In this document: positions 1 to 7,393 of the stretch, one piece after another
Position numbering within the stretch: the first letter of the stretch is position 1
How the letters are laid out: each line of letters starts with the position of its first letter
DNA from: Syntrophaceae bacterium UBA2192
Lineage (GTDB): Bacteria; Desulfobacterota; Syntrophia; Syntrophales; UBA2192
Length of the DNA: 17,155 nucleotides
NCBI GenBank assembly: GCA_002327315.1
Contig: DCVI01000046.1
Location: 17,945 to 35,099, forward strand
Direction: 5' to 3'
Made by a program: the position numbers and the translations under genes
Notes under the pieces: generated by a model
Database searches by the model: none
Seen by the model: the letters and a program-made list of their open reading frames with translations, nothing else
What the model was told of the DNA's origin: nothing

Positions 1-1
1 G

Positions 2-97
2 GTAAGAGGGTAAGAGGGTTGGATGGGCCTGCGGCCAAATGCAAAGTTGCTGCTTCTCCAAACTTCTCATCTTCAAACCTTCTCACCTTCCGCTTTT
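2..97. repeat. Degenerate 8-nt-register tandem array upstream of nadK
   Basis: The first ~97 bases read as octamers in fixed register. GTAAGAGG occurs twice in a row (2-9, 10-17) and GTTGGATG follows at 18. After a mixed centre the units become pyrimidine-rich and end in CTT: CCAAACTT (58), CTCATCTT (66), CAAACCTT (74), CTCACCTT (82). The purine-rich left part and pyrimidine-rich right part are loosely complementary, so the tract is an imperfect inverted repeat. It probably continues left of the window. The nadK frame is open through it, but the composition is not that of a coding leader. It resembles the 7-nt arrays elsewhere in this window except for its period. Confidence 0.6.
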
Positions 98-171
98 CGA
101 GGGCACATCGTGATAGACAGCACGTTCGATTTATGTTACTTTTCTGCCGAAATTCTGAGGGGTTCCTGCAA

Positions 172-1050
172 ATGGGCATCAAGAAAATCGGCGTGATCGG
201 ACATGCGAACAAGGGCCACGTGGTGGAAAACATCGCAAGGCTTTTCGACTGGGCGAAAGCCAAGGGCCTGGAGCTTCTGCTGGAAAAAGAAGTGGCCGCA
301 AAGCTCGGCTCCCAGGGCTATCACGGCGATGAGCTCGGTGCCCTTGCCGATCTGGTCGTCACCATGGGCGGGGACGGCACGCTTCTGCAAGCGGCCCGGC
401 TCATGCGGAAATCGGATGTCCCCATTCTCGGCGTCAACATGGGGACCTTCGGTTATCTGACCGTCATCAACCTCAACGAGATGTTCGACGCCCTTGCGGC
501 GGTGCTGGCGGGGGATTACCGGACGGAGCAGCGCATGATGCTCGATGTCGCCGTCCACGATGAGCGGGGCGAGAGTTTTGAGTGTACCGTGCTGAACGAC
601 GCGGTCATCAACCGCGGCAATTACTCGCGCATGGTGGACCTGGAGACCGTCGTTGACGGCCAGTACCTGACCACCTATCGGGCCGACGGCCTCATCATAT
701 CGACGCCGACGGGCTCCACGGCCTATTCTCTTTCGGCGGGGGGGCCTATTGTCTTTCCCGTGTCGAACACCATCATCCTCAACCCCATCTGCCCCCACAC
801 GCTGACGAACCGGCCGGTTATCCTTCCGGAGACGGCAGTCCTGAAGGTTGTGCTCTGGACCCGTGAGGCGGGGGCCATCCTGAGCTGTGACGGACAGGTG
901 ACCTACAACCTGAAACCCGGCGATGCCATATCGGTTTGCAAGTCGGACTGTGTGACGAATCTGATCGTTTCCCCCAGGAGGGATTATCTGCAGATCCTCC
1001 GATCCAAACTCGGGTGGGGAGGATCCCCCACGGTAGTGAACCGAAAGTAA
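172..1050 (+). CDS. nadK: NAD kinase
   Basis: Cytoplasmic ATP-NAD kinase that phosphorylates NAD+ to NADP+, the only known route to the NADP pool. The 292-residue product has the GGDGT diphosphate-binding motif at residues 66-70, the LND motif near 141-143 where the family has NE/ND, the glycine-rich block ADGLIISTPTGSTAYSLSAGGP near 171-192, and a late CDGQ motif. Length is normal for the family. The frame is open back to base 19, but I choose ATG 172. It is preceded by GAGGGG at 157-162 with 9 nt spacing, the family N-terminus (KKIGVIG) begins here, and the upstream codons lie in repeat sequence. Only one base separates its stop from recN, so the two are probably co-transcribed; this nadK-recN pairing is common in bacteria. 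No convincing promoter was seen. Confidence 0.95.
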   Translation: MGIKKIGVIGHANKGHVVENIARLFDWAKAKGLELLLEKEVAAKLGSQGYHGDELGALADLVVTMGGDGTLLQAARLMRKSDVPILGVNMGTFGYLTVINLNEMFDALAAVLAGDYRTEQRMMLDVAVHDERGESFECTVLNDAVINRGNYSRMVDLETVVDGQYLTTYRADGLIISTPTGSTAYSLSAGGPIVFPVSNTIILNPICPHTLTNRPVILPETAVLKVVLWTREAGAILSCDGQVTYNLKPGDAISVCKSDCVTNLIVSPRRDYLQILRSKLGWGGSPTVVNRK

Positions 1051-1051
1051 C

Positions 1052-2743
1052 ATGCTGAAGGAACTGGGCATCACGAATTTCGCCATCATCGACAGGCTGA
1101 ACCTCGCCTTTCATGACGGCCTGAACGTCGTCTCGGGCGAGACCGGGGCGGGCAAGTCGATCCTCATCGGGGCCATAGGGCTTCTGCTCGGGGAGAGGGC
1201 CTCGTCGGATCTGATCCGATCCGATGAGGACGCGGCCATCGTGGAAGCGGCCTTCGACATCGGTCCCCACAAACCCCTCAAGGCAAAGCTTCACGGGATG
1301 GGCTTCCGTCCGGGCCGTGAGCTTGTCGTGAAACGGGTCGTGTCCCGGTCGGGAAAGAACCGGGTCTACATCGACGGGAACCTGGCTACCGTGGCCATGC
1401 TCGGCGAGATCAGCGAAGCGCTCGTCAATATCTGCAGCCAGCACGAGCACCAGGTCCTGCTCGACCCGGAGAGCCACATCGACATCCTCGACGAGTTCGG
1501 GAACCTGGGGCCGCAGCGAAGCGCCTTCACCGCACTCTACGAGGAGCATCAGGGACTGAAGGCGAGGCTGGATGAATTGGCGGCAAAGAACCGCAACCGC
1601 GCCGAGAGGGAGGAATTCCTGAGGTTCCAGGTGGGCGAGATCGAGAGGGCGGCCCTCAAGCCCGGCGAGGACGTCTCTCTTCAGGAGGAGAAGAAAATCC
1701 TCTCGAACGCGGCGAAGCTGACGGAGCTCGCCCGCGAGTCCCACGAGATCCTCTACGGGCAGGAGGAATCGGTTCTGGGCCAGATAGGCCGTGTGACCGG
1801 CCTCATCCGGGAAATCCGCCGCATCGATCCGAATGTAAAGGTCTCGGACGAGGAGGTAAAATCGCTTGCCATCCAGCTCGAGGATGCAGCGAGGGTCCTG
1901 CGGGATTACCTGAATAAAATCTCCGCGGACCCGGCGCGGCTCGAGGAGATCGAAGACCGGCTCGATGTCATCGGCAGACTGAAAAAGAAATATGGAGGCT
2001 CCCTCGATAGCATCCTGAAGACGGGGACGACGCTCAAGGCCGAACTGGAAGGACTCTCGAGCGCTGCCGGGGATCTGGAGAGCCTGGGGCGGGAGCTGAA
2101 GGCGAAAAAGAACTGCCTGCAGGAACTGGGGGGAAAGCTTACCGTCGAGCGCAGGCGTGTGGCCTCATCCATGGAGAAGGCCATCGAAGAGGAGATCCAT
2201 GACCTGATGATGGAAAAGGCGCGCTTCAATGTCTCCTTCAAGGAGCCGCAGCTCGACGACGAGCATGAACCGCTCATTCATTCCAGGGGCGTCGACCATC
2301 TGGAGTTTTACCTGTCCACAAACGTGGGGGAACCGCCGAAGCCTCTCAACCGGATCGCCTCGGGCGGGGAGCTCTCGCGGATCGTGCTGGCCATGAAGAA
2401 AGTGCTCGCCCGGGCGGGGTCCGTCGGGACGGTCGTATTCGATGAAGTGGACAGCGGTATCGGTGGAGCCACGGCGGAGATCGTGGGACGAAAACTCAGG
2501 GACATTGCGAAAAACCACCAGGTCATCTGCATCACGCATCTGCCACAGATCGCCTCCTTCGGCGCCACGCACTACCAGGTCGTGAAGAGCGTAACCGACG
2601 GGCGGACGAGAACGGACGTGAGGATCCTGGCGGAAAATGAGCGCCTCGAGGAGATCACGCGGATGCTCGGCGGTGTGGAAATCACGGACAAGACGAGAGC
2701 CGCAGCGAAGGAAATGTTGAAAGCTGCCAGACGAAAAGAGTAG
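1052..2743 (+). CDS. recN: DNA repair protein RecN
   Basis: SMC-like ATPase that acts early in RecA-dependent double-strand break repair. The 563 residues match the usual length of about 550-570. The N-terminal head carries Walker A GETGAGKS at 29-36 and the family block CSQHEHQVLLDPE near 130. The middle, about 160-380, is rich in Glu, Lys and Leu and looks like the coiled-coil arms. The C-terminal head has the ABC signature SGGELSR near 436, Walker B VVFDEVDSGIGG near 461 and the switch histidine region ITHLPQIA near 493. The ATG starts one base after the nadK stop, so translational coupling is likely. The stop at 2741-2743 is followed at once by four 7-nt repeat units. Confidence 0.96.
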   Translation: MLKELGITNFAIIDRLNLAFHDGLNVVSGETGAGKSILIGAIGLLLGERASSDLIRSDEDAAIVEAAFDIGPHKPLKAKLHGMGFRPGRELVVKRVVSRSGKNRVYIDGNLATVAMLGEISEALVNICSQHEHQVLLDPESHIDILDEFGNLGPQRSAFTALYEEHQGLKARLDELAAKNRNRAEREEFLRFQVGEIERAALKPGEDVSLQEEKKILSNAAKLTELARESHEILYGQEESVLGQIGRVTGLIREIRRIDPNVKVSDEEVKSLAIQLEDAARVLRDYLNKISADPARLEEIEDRLDVIGRLKKKYGGSLDSILKTGTTLKAELEGLSSAAGDLESLGRELKAKKNCLQELGGKLTVERRRVASSMEKAIEEEIHDLMMEKARFNVSFKEPQLDDEHEPLIHSRGVDHLEFYLSTNVGEPPKPLNRIASGGELSRIVLAMKKVLARAGSVGTVVFDEVDSGIGGATAEIVGRKLRDIAKNHQVICITHLPQIASFGATHYQVVKSVTDGRTRTDVRILAENERLEEITRMLGGVEITDKTRAAAKEMLKAARRKE

Positions 2744-2772
2744 GTTCGAGGATCGAGGTTCGAGGAACGAGG
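2744..2772. repeat. Four-unit 7-nt tandem array after recN
   Basis: After one base beyond the recN TAG stop there are four heptamers in exact register: TTCGAGG (2745), ATCGAGG (2752), TTCGAGG (2759) and AACGAGG (2766). The consensus is WWCGAGG. The last unit runs into AAGAATAC and the ATG of the next gene at 2781, so its GAGG, 8 nt from the ATG, is the apparent ribosome-binding site. This is the shortest and least degenerate of the heptamer arrays in the window. Confidence 0.75.
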
Positions 2773-2780
2773 AAGAATAC

Positions 2781-3239
2781 ATGTTGAGAAAAGCGAAGAC
2801 CAGTGACGTAAAGATGATGCACCGGATGATCAACCTCTCGGCGGCCAAGGGCGAGATGCTGCCCCGGTCGCTCGTGGATCTCTACAACAGCCTCCGGGAC
2901 TTTTACGTCTACCTGGAGGAGGACAATGGGCCCATCGAGGGGATTGTCGGCATGCATCTGTTCTGGGATAACCTCGCCGAAATCCGCTCTCTTTATGTAT
3001 CCGATGACTACCGGCACAAGGGCATCGGAAAGAAGCTGGTCGAGGCCTGCATTTCCGAAGCGATCACCCTGGAGATCTACCGCATCTTCGCGCTCACGTA
3101 CCAGAAGGATTTCTTTCACGCGATGGGGTTTCATGAGGTCCAGCGCACGGAGCTGCCGGAGAAGATCTGGTCGGACTGCTTCAAGTGCTGGAAGTATCCG
3201 GACTTTTGCGACGAGTATGCCATGATTATCGAGCTGTAA
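2781..3239 (+). CDS. GNAT N-acetyltransferase, ArgA-like
   Basis: A 152-residue single-domain GCN5-related acetyltransferase using acetyl-CoA. The cofactor loop is YRHKGIGKKL at residues 77-86, preceded by the beta-strand AEIRSLYVS. The C-terminus (CFKCWKYPDFCDEYAM) resembles the end of the short stand-alone N-acetylglutamate synthases of deltaproteobacteria and actinobacteria, which lack the amino-acid-kinase domain of classical ArgA. Glutamate acetylation, the first step of arginine synthesis, is therefore my favoured role by family resemblance; the substrate cannot be read from the sequence. The start is supported by GAGG at 2769-2772, which lies in the last repeat unit. It follows recN by 37 bp in the same direction and is probably the end of that transcript. 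Confidence 0.82.
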   Translation: MLRKAKTSDVKMMHRMINLSAAKGEMLPRSLVDLYNSLRDFYVYLEEDNGPIEGIVGMHLFWDNLAEIRSLYVSDDYRHKGIGKKLVEACISEAITLEIYRIFALTYQKDFFHAMGFHEVQRTELPEKIWSDCFKCWKYPDFCDEYAMIIEL

Positions 3240-3278
3240 CTCAGACTGATAAAAAAAGCCCGTCTGCGGCCTATGCAG

Positions 3279-3471
3279 CCCCTTTCCTTAGTCTTCCTCT
3301 CCCCTTTGCGGGAGAGGATTGAGGTGAGGGGGTCCTTCGACATCCTTCGATGGACTCAGGACAGGCGCTCAGGATGACTTCTCTTTCCTCGTTCGCCATG
3401 GTGAGCCTGTCGAACCATCACCCTCATCCTGACTCTCTCCCCTCGGAGGGAGAGGGAAATCAAGGAAGGGG
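3279..3471. repeat. Composite palindromic intergenic repeat (REP/MITE-like)
   Basis: The 357-bp gene-free gap 3240-3596 is mostly this element. Two hairpins sit near its ends: CCTCTCCC (3296-3303) with GGGAGAGG (3310-3317), and CTCTCCC (3435-3441) with GGGAGAG (3448-3454). The outer flanks, CCCCTTTCCTTA at left and AAGGAAGGGG at right, are complementary. Inside are TCCTTCGA words (twice, near 3333 and 3343), CTCAGGATGA, and CGAACCATCACCCTCATCCTGA at right, with a segment (about 3391-3414) whose reverse complement contains the TTCGACAGGCTCACCATG words of a widely dispersed bacterial intergenic repeat family. The whole is an imperfect inverted repeat of about 190 bp. No transposase is present, so mobility, if any, would act in trans. 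Confidence 0.7.
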
Positions 3472-3596
3472 TCGCAATTGGGCGCCTTGCATCTGGACCT
3501 TTTTAGTCAGCCTGAAGGGAAAGACGGATTCAACGAATCTTTCTCTTTTCTCTGATCCGGCCGTTTCAACGTAGTCATTATCACCGGAAAATCCGA

Positions 3597-4820
3597 ATGC
3601 GAAAACTGTTTCTAATTTTGCTTATTATGATAGTGCTCGTCGGCGGTTGTACGCTCTTCAAGAAGCCGCCTGTCGTGCCTGCGCCTCCTCCGCCGCAAAA
3701 GGAAGGCCCGCCGCTTGCCGCCGTTACCGGCAGCGACCTTCCCGTATTCCGGGACGATCTGGACCGGGAATCTCTCGTCCGGGCCGTTCGCAAGAGCCTG
3801 GAATACTACGCCAGGCTCCCGGAGCGCACCACGTACCGGATGGCGGCGGAACGTTTCACGGTGCGCGACATGAAGGAGTCGCTGGAGGCCTTTCTGAAGA
3901 TCGTCGAGGCGAGCGATTCCCCCGCTGCAATCGAAAGAAGGGTGCGTGAAACCTTTGATGTCTACAGGGCCTCGGGCAGCCCTCCCTCGGGCAGGGTGAT
4001 TTTCACCGGTTACTATGAGCCGGTCCTCAAGGGCTCAGCCGCGCGAAGCGGGCAGTACCGCTATCCCATCTATCGAAAGCCCGAAGATTCCGTCGTTGTC
4101 CAGCTTGGGAAGTTCCGGGATAAATACCGCAATGAGAGGCTGGTCGGACGCGTCGAGAACGGCGAGCTGGTCCCTTATTTCTCCCGGGAGGAGATCGACG
4201 GGGCAAGGGTCCTGGAAAACAGGGGGCTGGAGATCGCCTGGTTTGCTGATCCCGTCGACATCTTTTTCCTGCACATCCAGGGCTCGGGGATGATCTGCCT
4301 TCCCGATGGAACGTGCTTTCAGGTGAGCTACGCCCAGTCCAACGGCAGGGCCTACCGGAGCATCGGAAAGCTGTTGATCGATTCGGGCAAAGCCACCCGG
4401 GAGAACCTGTCCATGCAGGGGATCAAGAAGTATCTCCGGGAACACCCGGAGGAGATCGAGGACATCCTCAACTACAACGAAAGCTATGTCTTCTTTCGCA
4501 GGGTCGAGGAAGGGCCCGTGGGAAGCATCGGCGTGGCGCTCACGGGCGGCCGGTCCGTCGCGACGGATCAGACGATTTTTCCGCGGGGGGCGCTTGCCTT
4601 CATCAAGACCCGGAAGCCCGTTATCGGGCCCGCCGGGGATATCCGGTCCTGGGTCGCGTTTTCACGGTTCGTTCTGAACCAGGACACGGGCGGAGCGATC
4701 ACGGGCCCCGGGCGCGTGGATCTGTTCTGCGGAAGGGGCCGCGAGGCGGAGATCGCGGCGGGTCATCTCAAGGAGGAGGGTGAGCTGTATTTTCTCGTCC
4801 TGAAAAAAGCAAAAAAATGA
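3597..4820 (+). CDS. mltA: Membrane-bound lytic murein transglycosylase A
   Basis: Cleaves the MurNAc-GlcNAc bond of peptidoglycan with formation of 1,6-anhydroMurNAc, helping to recycle and remodel the cell wall. The 407 residues start with a lipoprotein signal, hydrophobic residues 4-15 followed by VGGC with Cys18 as the lipidation site, so outer-membrane anchoring is expected. A proline-rich linker follows. The MltA domain includes FTGYYEPVLKGS near 135-146 and the 3D domain lies near 310-400 (ATDQTIFPRG, then GPGRVDLFCGRG). Asp375 in RVDLF matches the position of the catalytic Asp of the family. Length is close to that of other MltA proteins. The ribosome-binding site is weak (CCGGA). It stands alone between a repeat element and a terminator. 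Confidence 0.94.
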   Translation: MRKLFLILLIMIVLVGGCTLFKKPPVVPAPPPPQKEGPPLAAVTGSDLPVFRDDLDRESLVRAVRKSLEYYARLPERTTYRMAAERFTVRDMKESLEAFLKIVEASDSPAAIERRVRETFDVYRASGSPPSGRVIFTGYYEPVLKGSAARSGQYRYPIYRKPEDSVVVQLGKFRDKYRNERLVGRVENGELVPYFSREEIDGARVLENRGLEIAWFADPVDIFFLHIQGSGMICLPDGTCFQVSYAQSNGRAYRSIGKLLIDSGKATRENLSMQGIKKYLREHPEEIEDILNYNESYVFFRRVEEGPVGSIGVALTGGRSVATDQTIFPRGALAFIKTRKPVIGPAGDIRSWVAFSRFVLNQDTGGAITGPGRVDLFCGRGREAEIAAGHLKEEGELYFLVLKKAKK

Positions 4821-4837
4821 AGAAACTCAGGGACGAT

Positions 4838-4876
4838 GCAAGGCAAGGGGAATTTTCTTGCCTGCACCTTGTTTTT
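4838..4876 (+). terminator. Possible intrinsic terminator after mltA
   Basis: Eighteen bases after the mltA stop, AGGCAAG (4841-4847) pairs with CTTGCCT (4857-4863) across a 9-nt loop. An alternative pairing of CAAGG (4839) with CCTTG (4867-4871) brings a five-T run (4872-4876) directly to the stem base. Only one of the two stems can form at a time, which lowers confidence. Confidence 0.45.
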
Positions 4877-5055
4877 CGTGATAAAAAGTAGCACTTTCCG
4901 TGTGTCAGACTCCGAGACAGACAATTCCCTGAACCCCTGACAAGAGGTAAAACCCGTTCTTCACCTGGTGGTACAAGGGGGGAGCCGCGCCTGCGTGGTT
5001 CTTTTCATTAAAATCGATTGGAAATCGGTTGCCGTGAACGAAAGGGGGACGCGTT

Positions 5056-5331
5056 ATGACGAAGCAGGAAATGATCAACGTGATGGCAAGAGAGGCCAGG
5101 ATTTCGAAAGCCGCAGCCGGCAGGGCTCTTGAGGCATATATTCAGGCTGTCGGCGGGGAGCTCAAGCAAACGGGAAAGCTGAGCCTGGTCGGGTTCGGAA
5201 CCTTCAGCTGCGTACAGCGCAAGGCAAGAACGGGACGGAACCCGAAGACGGGCAGCGCCATCGACATCCCTTCCAAAAGAGTCGTTCGATTCAGGGCCGG
5301 CAAGGGGCTGAGCGACGTCGTGAACATCTGA
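5056..5331 (+). CDS. HU-family histone-like DNA-binding protein
   Basis: Small dimeric nucleoid protein that bends DNA. The 91 residues show the family pattern: an N-terminal helical body, then GFGTF near 47-51, then the beta-arm with RNPKTG near 61-66, whose proline intercalates into DNA. The C-terminus ends GKGLSDVVNI. The start is well supported by AAGGGGG about 9 nt upstream. It appears monocistronic: a possible terminator lies before it (4838-4876) and a strong one follows (5356-5392). The 235-bp gap upstream includes TAAAAT at 5009-5014 as a possible -10 box without a good -35, and a small palindrome CGATT/AATCG at 5015-5027. A second HU/IHF-type gene lies at 9495; the two differ clearly in sequence. 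Confidence 0.92.
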   Translation: MTKQEMINVMAREARISKAAAGRALEAYIQAVGGELKQTGKLSLVGFGTFSCVQRKARTGRNPKTGSAIDIPSKRVVRFRAGKGLSDVVNI

Positions 5332-5355
5332 TGAGAGGACATGATCCGTCCATGG

Positions 5356-5392
5356 AAGACCTCCGCCTTCGGGAGCCCGGAGGTCTTTTTTT
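5356..5392 (+). terminator. Strong intrinsic terminator after the HU gene
   Basis: AAGACCTCCG (5356-5365) pairs perfectly with CGGAGGTCTT (5378-5387) across a 12-nt loop, followed by T residues through 5392. This is a textbook 10-bp stem plus a seven-T tract starting inside the stem base. It isolates the HU gene from the nucleotidyltransferase gene downstream. Confidence 0.88.
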
Positions 5393-5428
5393 AGACAGGC
5401 GTCGACAGGACGGGAAGGGCAGTGCCCG

Positions 5429-6238
5429 ATGACGAGCATCGCGGAAGTTTTCGAAGAAAAATTGAGCCCGGCTCTCCAGGGTGTCCTCCGGGAAGCCGGG
5501 AAACTGGCCGGTGAGATTGGCTTTAAAGCCTATGTCGTGGGTGGCATGGTCCGGGATCTCCTTTTGGGGCTTCAAACGATCGACGTGGACATCGTCATCG
5601 AAGGGCAGGGGATCCAATTTGCCAGGAGACTGGCCGATCGCCTGCAGGCAAAGGTGAGGTGCCACGAACGATTCGGGACGGCCACCCTCACTCTTCCCGA
5701 TCGGCTGCGGGTGGACATCGCGACGGCGCGCACCGAAACCTATGAACGGCCCGCGGCGTTGCCGCGGGTGACACCCGGCTCCATCCGGGATGACATGTTC
5801 CGGCGCGATTTCACGATCAACACGCTGGCCGCCTCGCTGATGCCGGACGATTTCGGACGCGTTCTCGATGATTTTGGAGGGGTGCTCGACCTGCGGGAGG
5901 GGCGCATCCGGGCGCTCCACGAGCGAAGCTTCATCGACGACCCGACGAGGATCTTCCGGGCTGTCCGGTTCGAAAAAAGGCTCGATTTCCGCATTGTCCG
6001 GTCCACGGAGCAATGGATCGTCGATGCCCTGTCCCGCTCCCTCCTCGAGGAACTGGAGGATTACCGGATTGCCACGGAACTGCGGCTGATCCTCGAGGAG
6101 CCCGATCCGGCCGGGCCGCTGAAGCGGTTGTCGGAGCTCGGAATCATCGATCGGTTGATGAAGAGGCCGTCGCGCGAGAAAATTCTGGAGAGGCAGATGA
6201 AAAAGGCGAAGCAGATTCTCCAACGCGAAGAGCCATGA
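5429..6238 (+). CDS. Short class II tRNA nucleotidyltransferase (CCA/A-adding type)
   Basis: Member of the class II nucleotidyltransferases that add CCA, CC or A to tRNA 3' ends, or poly(A) to RNA. Visible are GGMVRDLLLG at 38-47, the metal-binding pair Asp52/Asp54 (IDVDIVIEG), a third carboxylate Asp96 (RVDIATAR), RRDFTINTLA at 125-134, and DPTRIFRAVRF at 171-181 of the neck domain. The protein has only 269 residues, whereas full CCA enzymes have about 400 or more; the body and tail domains that hold the tRNA are largely missing. In relatives this head is often the C-terminal part of a longer DHH-CBS-CBS protein; no DHH domain lies upstream here. The stop is followed by non-coding sequence, with no sign of a frameshifted remainder. 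Specificity cannot be assigned. Confidence 0.85.
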   Translation: MTSIAEVFEEKLSPALQGVLREAGKLAGEIGFKAYVVGGMVRDLLLGLQTIDVDIVIEGQGIQFARRLADRLQAKVRCHERFGTATLTLPDRLRVDIATARTETYERPAALPRVTPGSIRDDMFRRDFTINTLAASLMPDDFGRVLDDFGGVLDLREGRIRALHERSFIDDPTRIFRAVRFEKRLDFRIVRSTEQWIVDALSRSLLEELEDYRIATELRLILEEPDPAGPLKRLSELGIIDRLMKRPSREKILERQMKKAKQILQREEP

Positions 6239-6281
6239 GGAAAATTGCCGTGTTTTATCTTTAACTTGGCCGGTCCTGCCG

Positions 6282-6310
6282 TTGACACGGGAAGGCAATT
6301 CTGTTATACG
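6282..6310 (+). promoter_or_regulatory. Sigma-70-type promoter for trpS and downstream genes
   Basis: A perfect -35 box TTGACA (6282-6287), a 17-nt spacer and TATACG (6305-6310) as the -10 box. Transcription would start near 6317, leaving a leader of about 80 nt before the trpS ATG. The leader contains a GC hairpin, CGCCGG (6357-6362) with CCGGCG (6369-6374), just before the ribosome-binding site. I see no T-box features. It lies in the 157-bp gap after the nucleotidyltransferase gene and is the only clear promoter before the trpS-scpA-scpB-rluB cluster. Confidence 0.72.
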
Positions 6311-6395
6311 AGCGGGACGCTTGGGTCGGGCCCGGGCGATTTCAGATCCAAGGGTTCGCCGGCGCAGCCCGGCGGCCTCGCGGCATAGAGGAGAC

Positions 6396-7388
6396 ATGGG
6401 AGCGAAACGGAGAATATTGAGTGGAATTCGGCCCACGGGAAAGCTGCACCTGGGGAACTATCTCGGGGCCCTGAAGAACTGGGTGGACCTGCAGAACGAC
6501 GGCGGCTACGAGTGCTTCTATTTCATTGCCGACTGGCATGCCCTGACCTCGGACTACAACCGCACCGAGGAGATCCGCGAAAACCGGATCGACATCGCCA
6601 TCGACTGGCTGGCCGCCGGGCTCGACCCGAAGCAGAGCACCCTCTTCATACAGTCCTCCGTCGTGGAGCATGCGGAGCTCTTCGTGCTGCTGTGCATGAT
6701 CACCCCGCTTCCCTGGCTCGAGCGCAACCCCACCTACAAGGAGATGAAACAGGAGCTCATCGACCGGGACCTCTCCACCTTCGGGTTTCTCGGCTACCCC
6801 GTTCTCCAGGCGGCGGACATCATCATGTACAAGGCCTACGGCGTGCCGGTGGGCGTTGACCAGCTTCCCCACGTGGAGCTCACACGGGAGATCGCAAGGC
6901 GCTTCAACTTCCTCTACCGGGAGATCTTCCCCATCCCGGAGCCGCTCCTGACGGAAGTGCCGAAACTTCTGGGGATCGACGGACGCAAGATGAGCAAGTC
7001 CTACGACAACGCCATCTTTCTCAGTGACCGGGGCGAGGAGCTGCGCAATAAGATCGAGTCCATGTTCACCGACCCGCAGCGCCAGAGAAAAAGCGACCCC
7101 GGGCGGCCGGAGGTCTGCAACGTATTCAGCTTCCATAACCTGTACTCCCCCGCGGCCGAGGTTGCTGAGATCGAAAAAGACTGCCGAAAGGCCGCCATCG
7201 GCTGCGTCCAGTGCAAGAAGCGGCTGGCCCTGCGCATTGCCGAAGGGCTCAAACCGATCCACGAGAAGCAGGACTACTACCGGGCTCACATGCAGGAAGT
7301 GCACGATATCATCGCCGACGGCAATGAACGGGCCCGGAAGGTGGCCCGGGCGACGATGGCCGAAGTGCGAGAGGCCGTCCGGATCTGA
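6396..7388 (+). CDS. trpS: Tryptophanyl-tRNA synthetase
   Basis: Class I aminoacyl-tRNA synthetase that charges tRNA-Trp in the cytoplasm. The 330 residues include the HIGH-type motif HLGN at 18-21 (PTGKLHLGNYLG) and KMSKS at 198-202 (GRKMSKSYDN), both at normal positions; length is typical. The frame is open upstream to 6282, but ATG 6396 is the right start: GAGGAG lies at 6388-6393 and the family N-terminus begins here, while the extension runs through the promoter. The stop is 5 nt before scpA, so the two are co-transcribed. Confidence 0.96.
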   Translation: MGAKRRILSGIRPTGKLHLGNYLGALKNWVDLQNDGGYECFYFIADWHALTSDYNRTEEIRENRIDIAIDWLAAGLDPKQSTLFIQSSVVEHAELFVLLCMITPLPWLERNPTYKEMKQELIDRDLSTFGFLGYPVLQAADIIMYKAYGVPVGVDQLPHVELTREIARRFNFLYREIFPIPEPLLTEVPKLLGIDGRKMSKSYDNAIFLSDRGEELRNKIESMFTDPQRQRKSDPGRPEVCNVFSFHNLYSPAAEVAEIEKDCRKAAIGCVQCKKRLALRIAEGLKPIHEKQDYYRAHMQEVHDIIADGNERARKVARATMAEVREAVRI

Positions 7389-7393
7389 TCGCC

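Noticed and set aside
19..171. Upstream extension of nadK to base 19
   Set aside because: The extension translates the octamer array; a good ribosome-binding site and the family N-terminus favour ATG 172.
136..1089. Long minus-strand open frame opposite nadK
   Set aside because: A shadow of the GC-rich nadK coding strand; the plus-strand product has clear family motifs. The same applies to long frames opposite recN, trpS, rluB, ccdA and feoB and to those opposite the zinc operon.
3350..3574. Open frame of 74 codons in the gap before mltA
   Set aside because: It is a translation of the composite intergenic repeat (3279-3471) and has no ribosome-binding site or recognisable domain.
6013..6264. 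Frameshifted remainder of the tRNA nucleotidyltransferase
   Set aside because: The alternative frame shows no body- or tail-domain features and codon use looks like an out-of-frame read of the same gene.
6311..6395. T-box or trp attenuator in the trpS leader
   Set aside because: The leader is only about 80 nt, has no T-box consensus, no specifier-stem pattern and no terminator hairpin with a T run; only a GC hairpin is visible.
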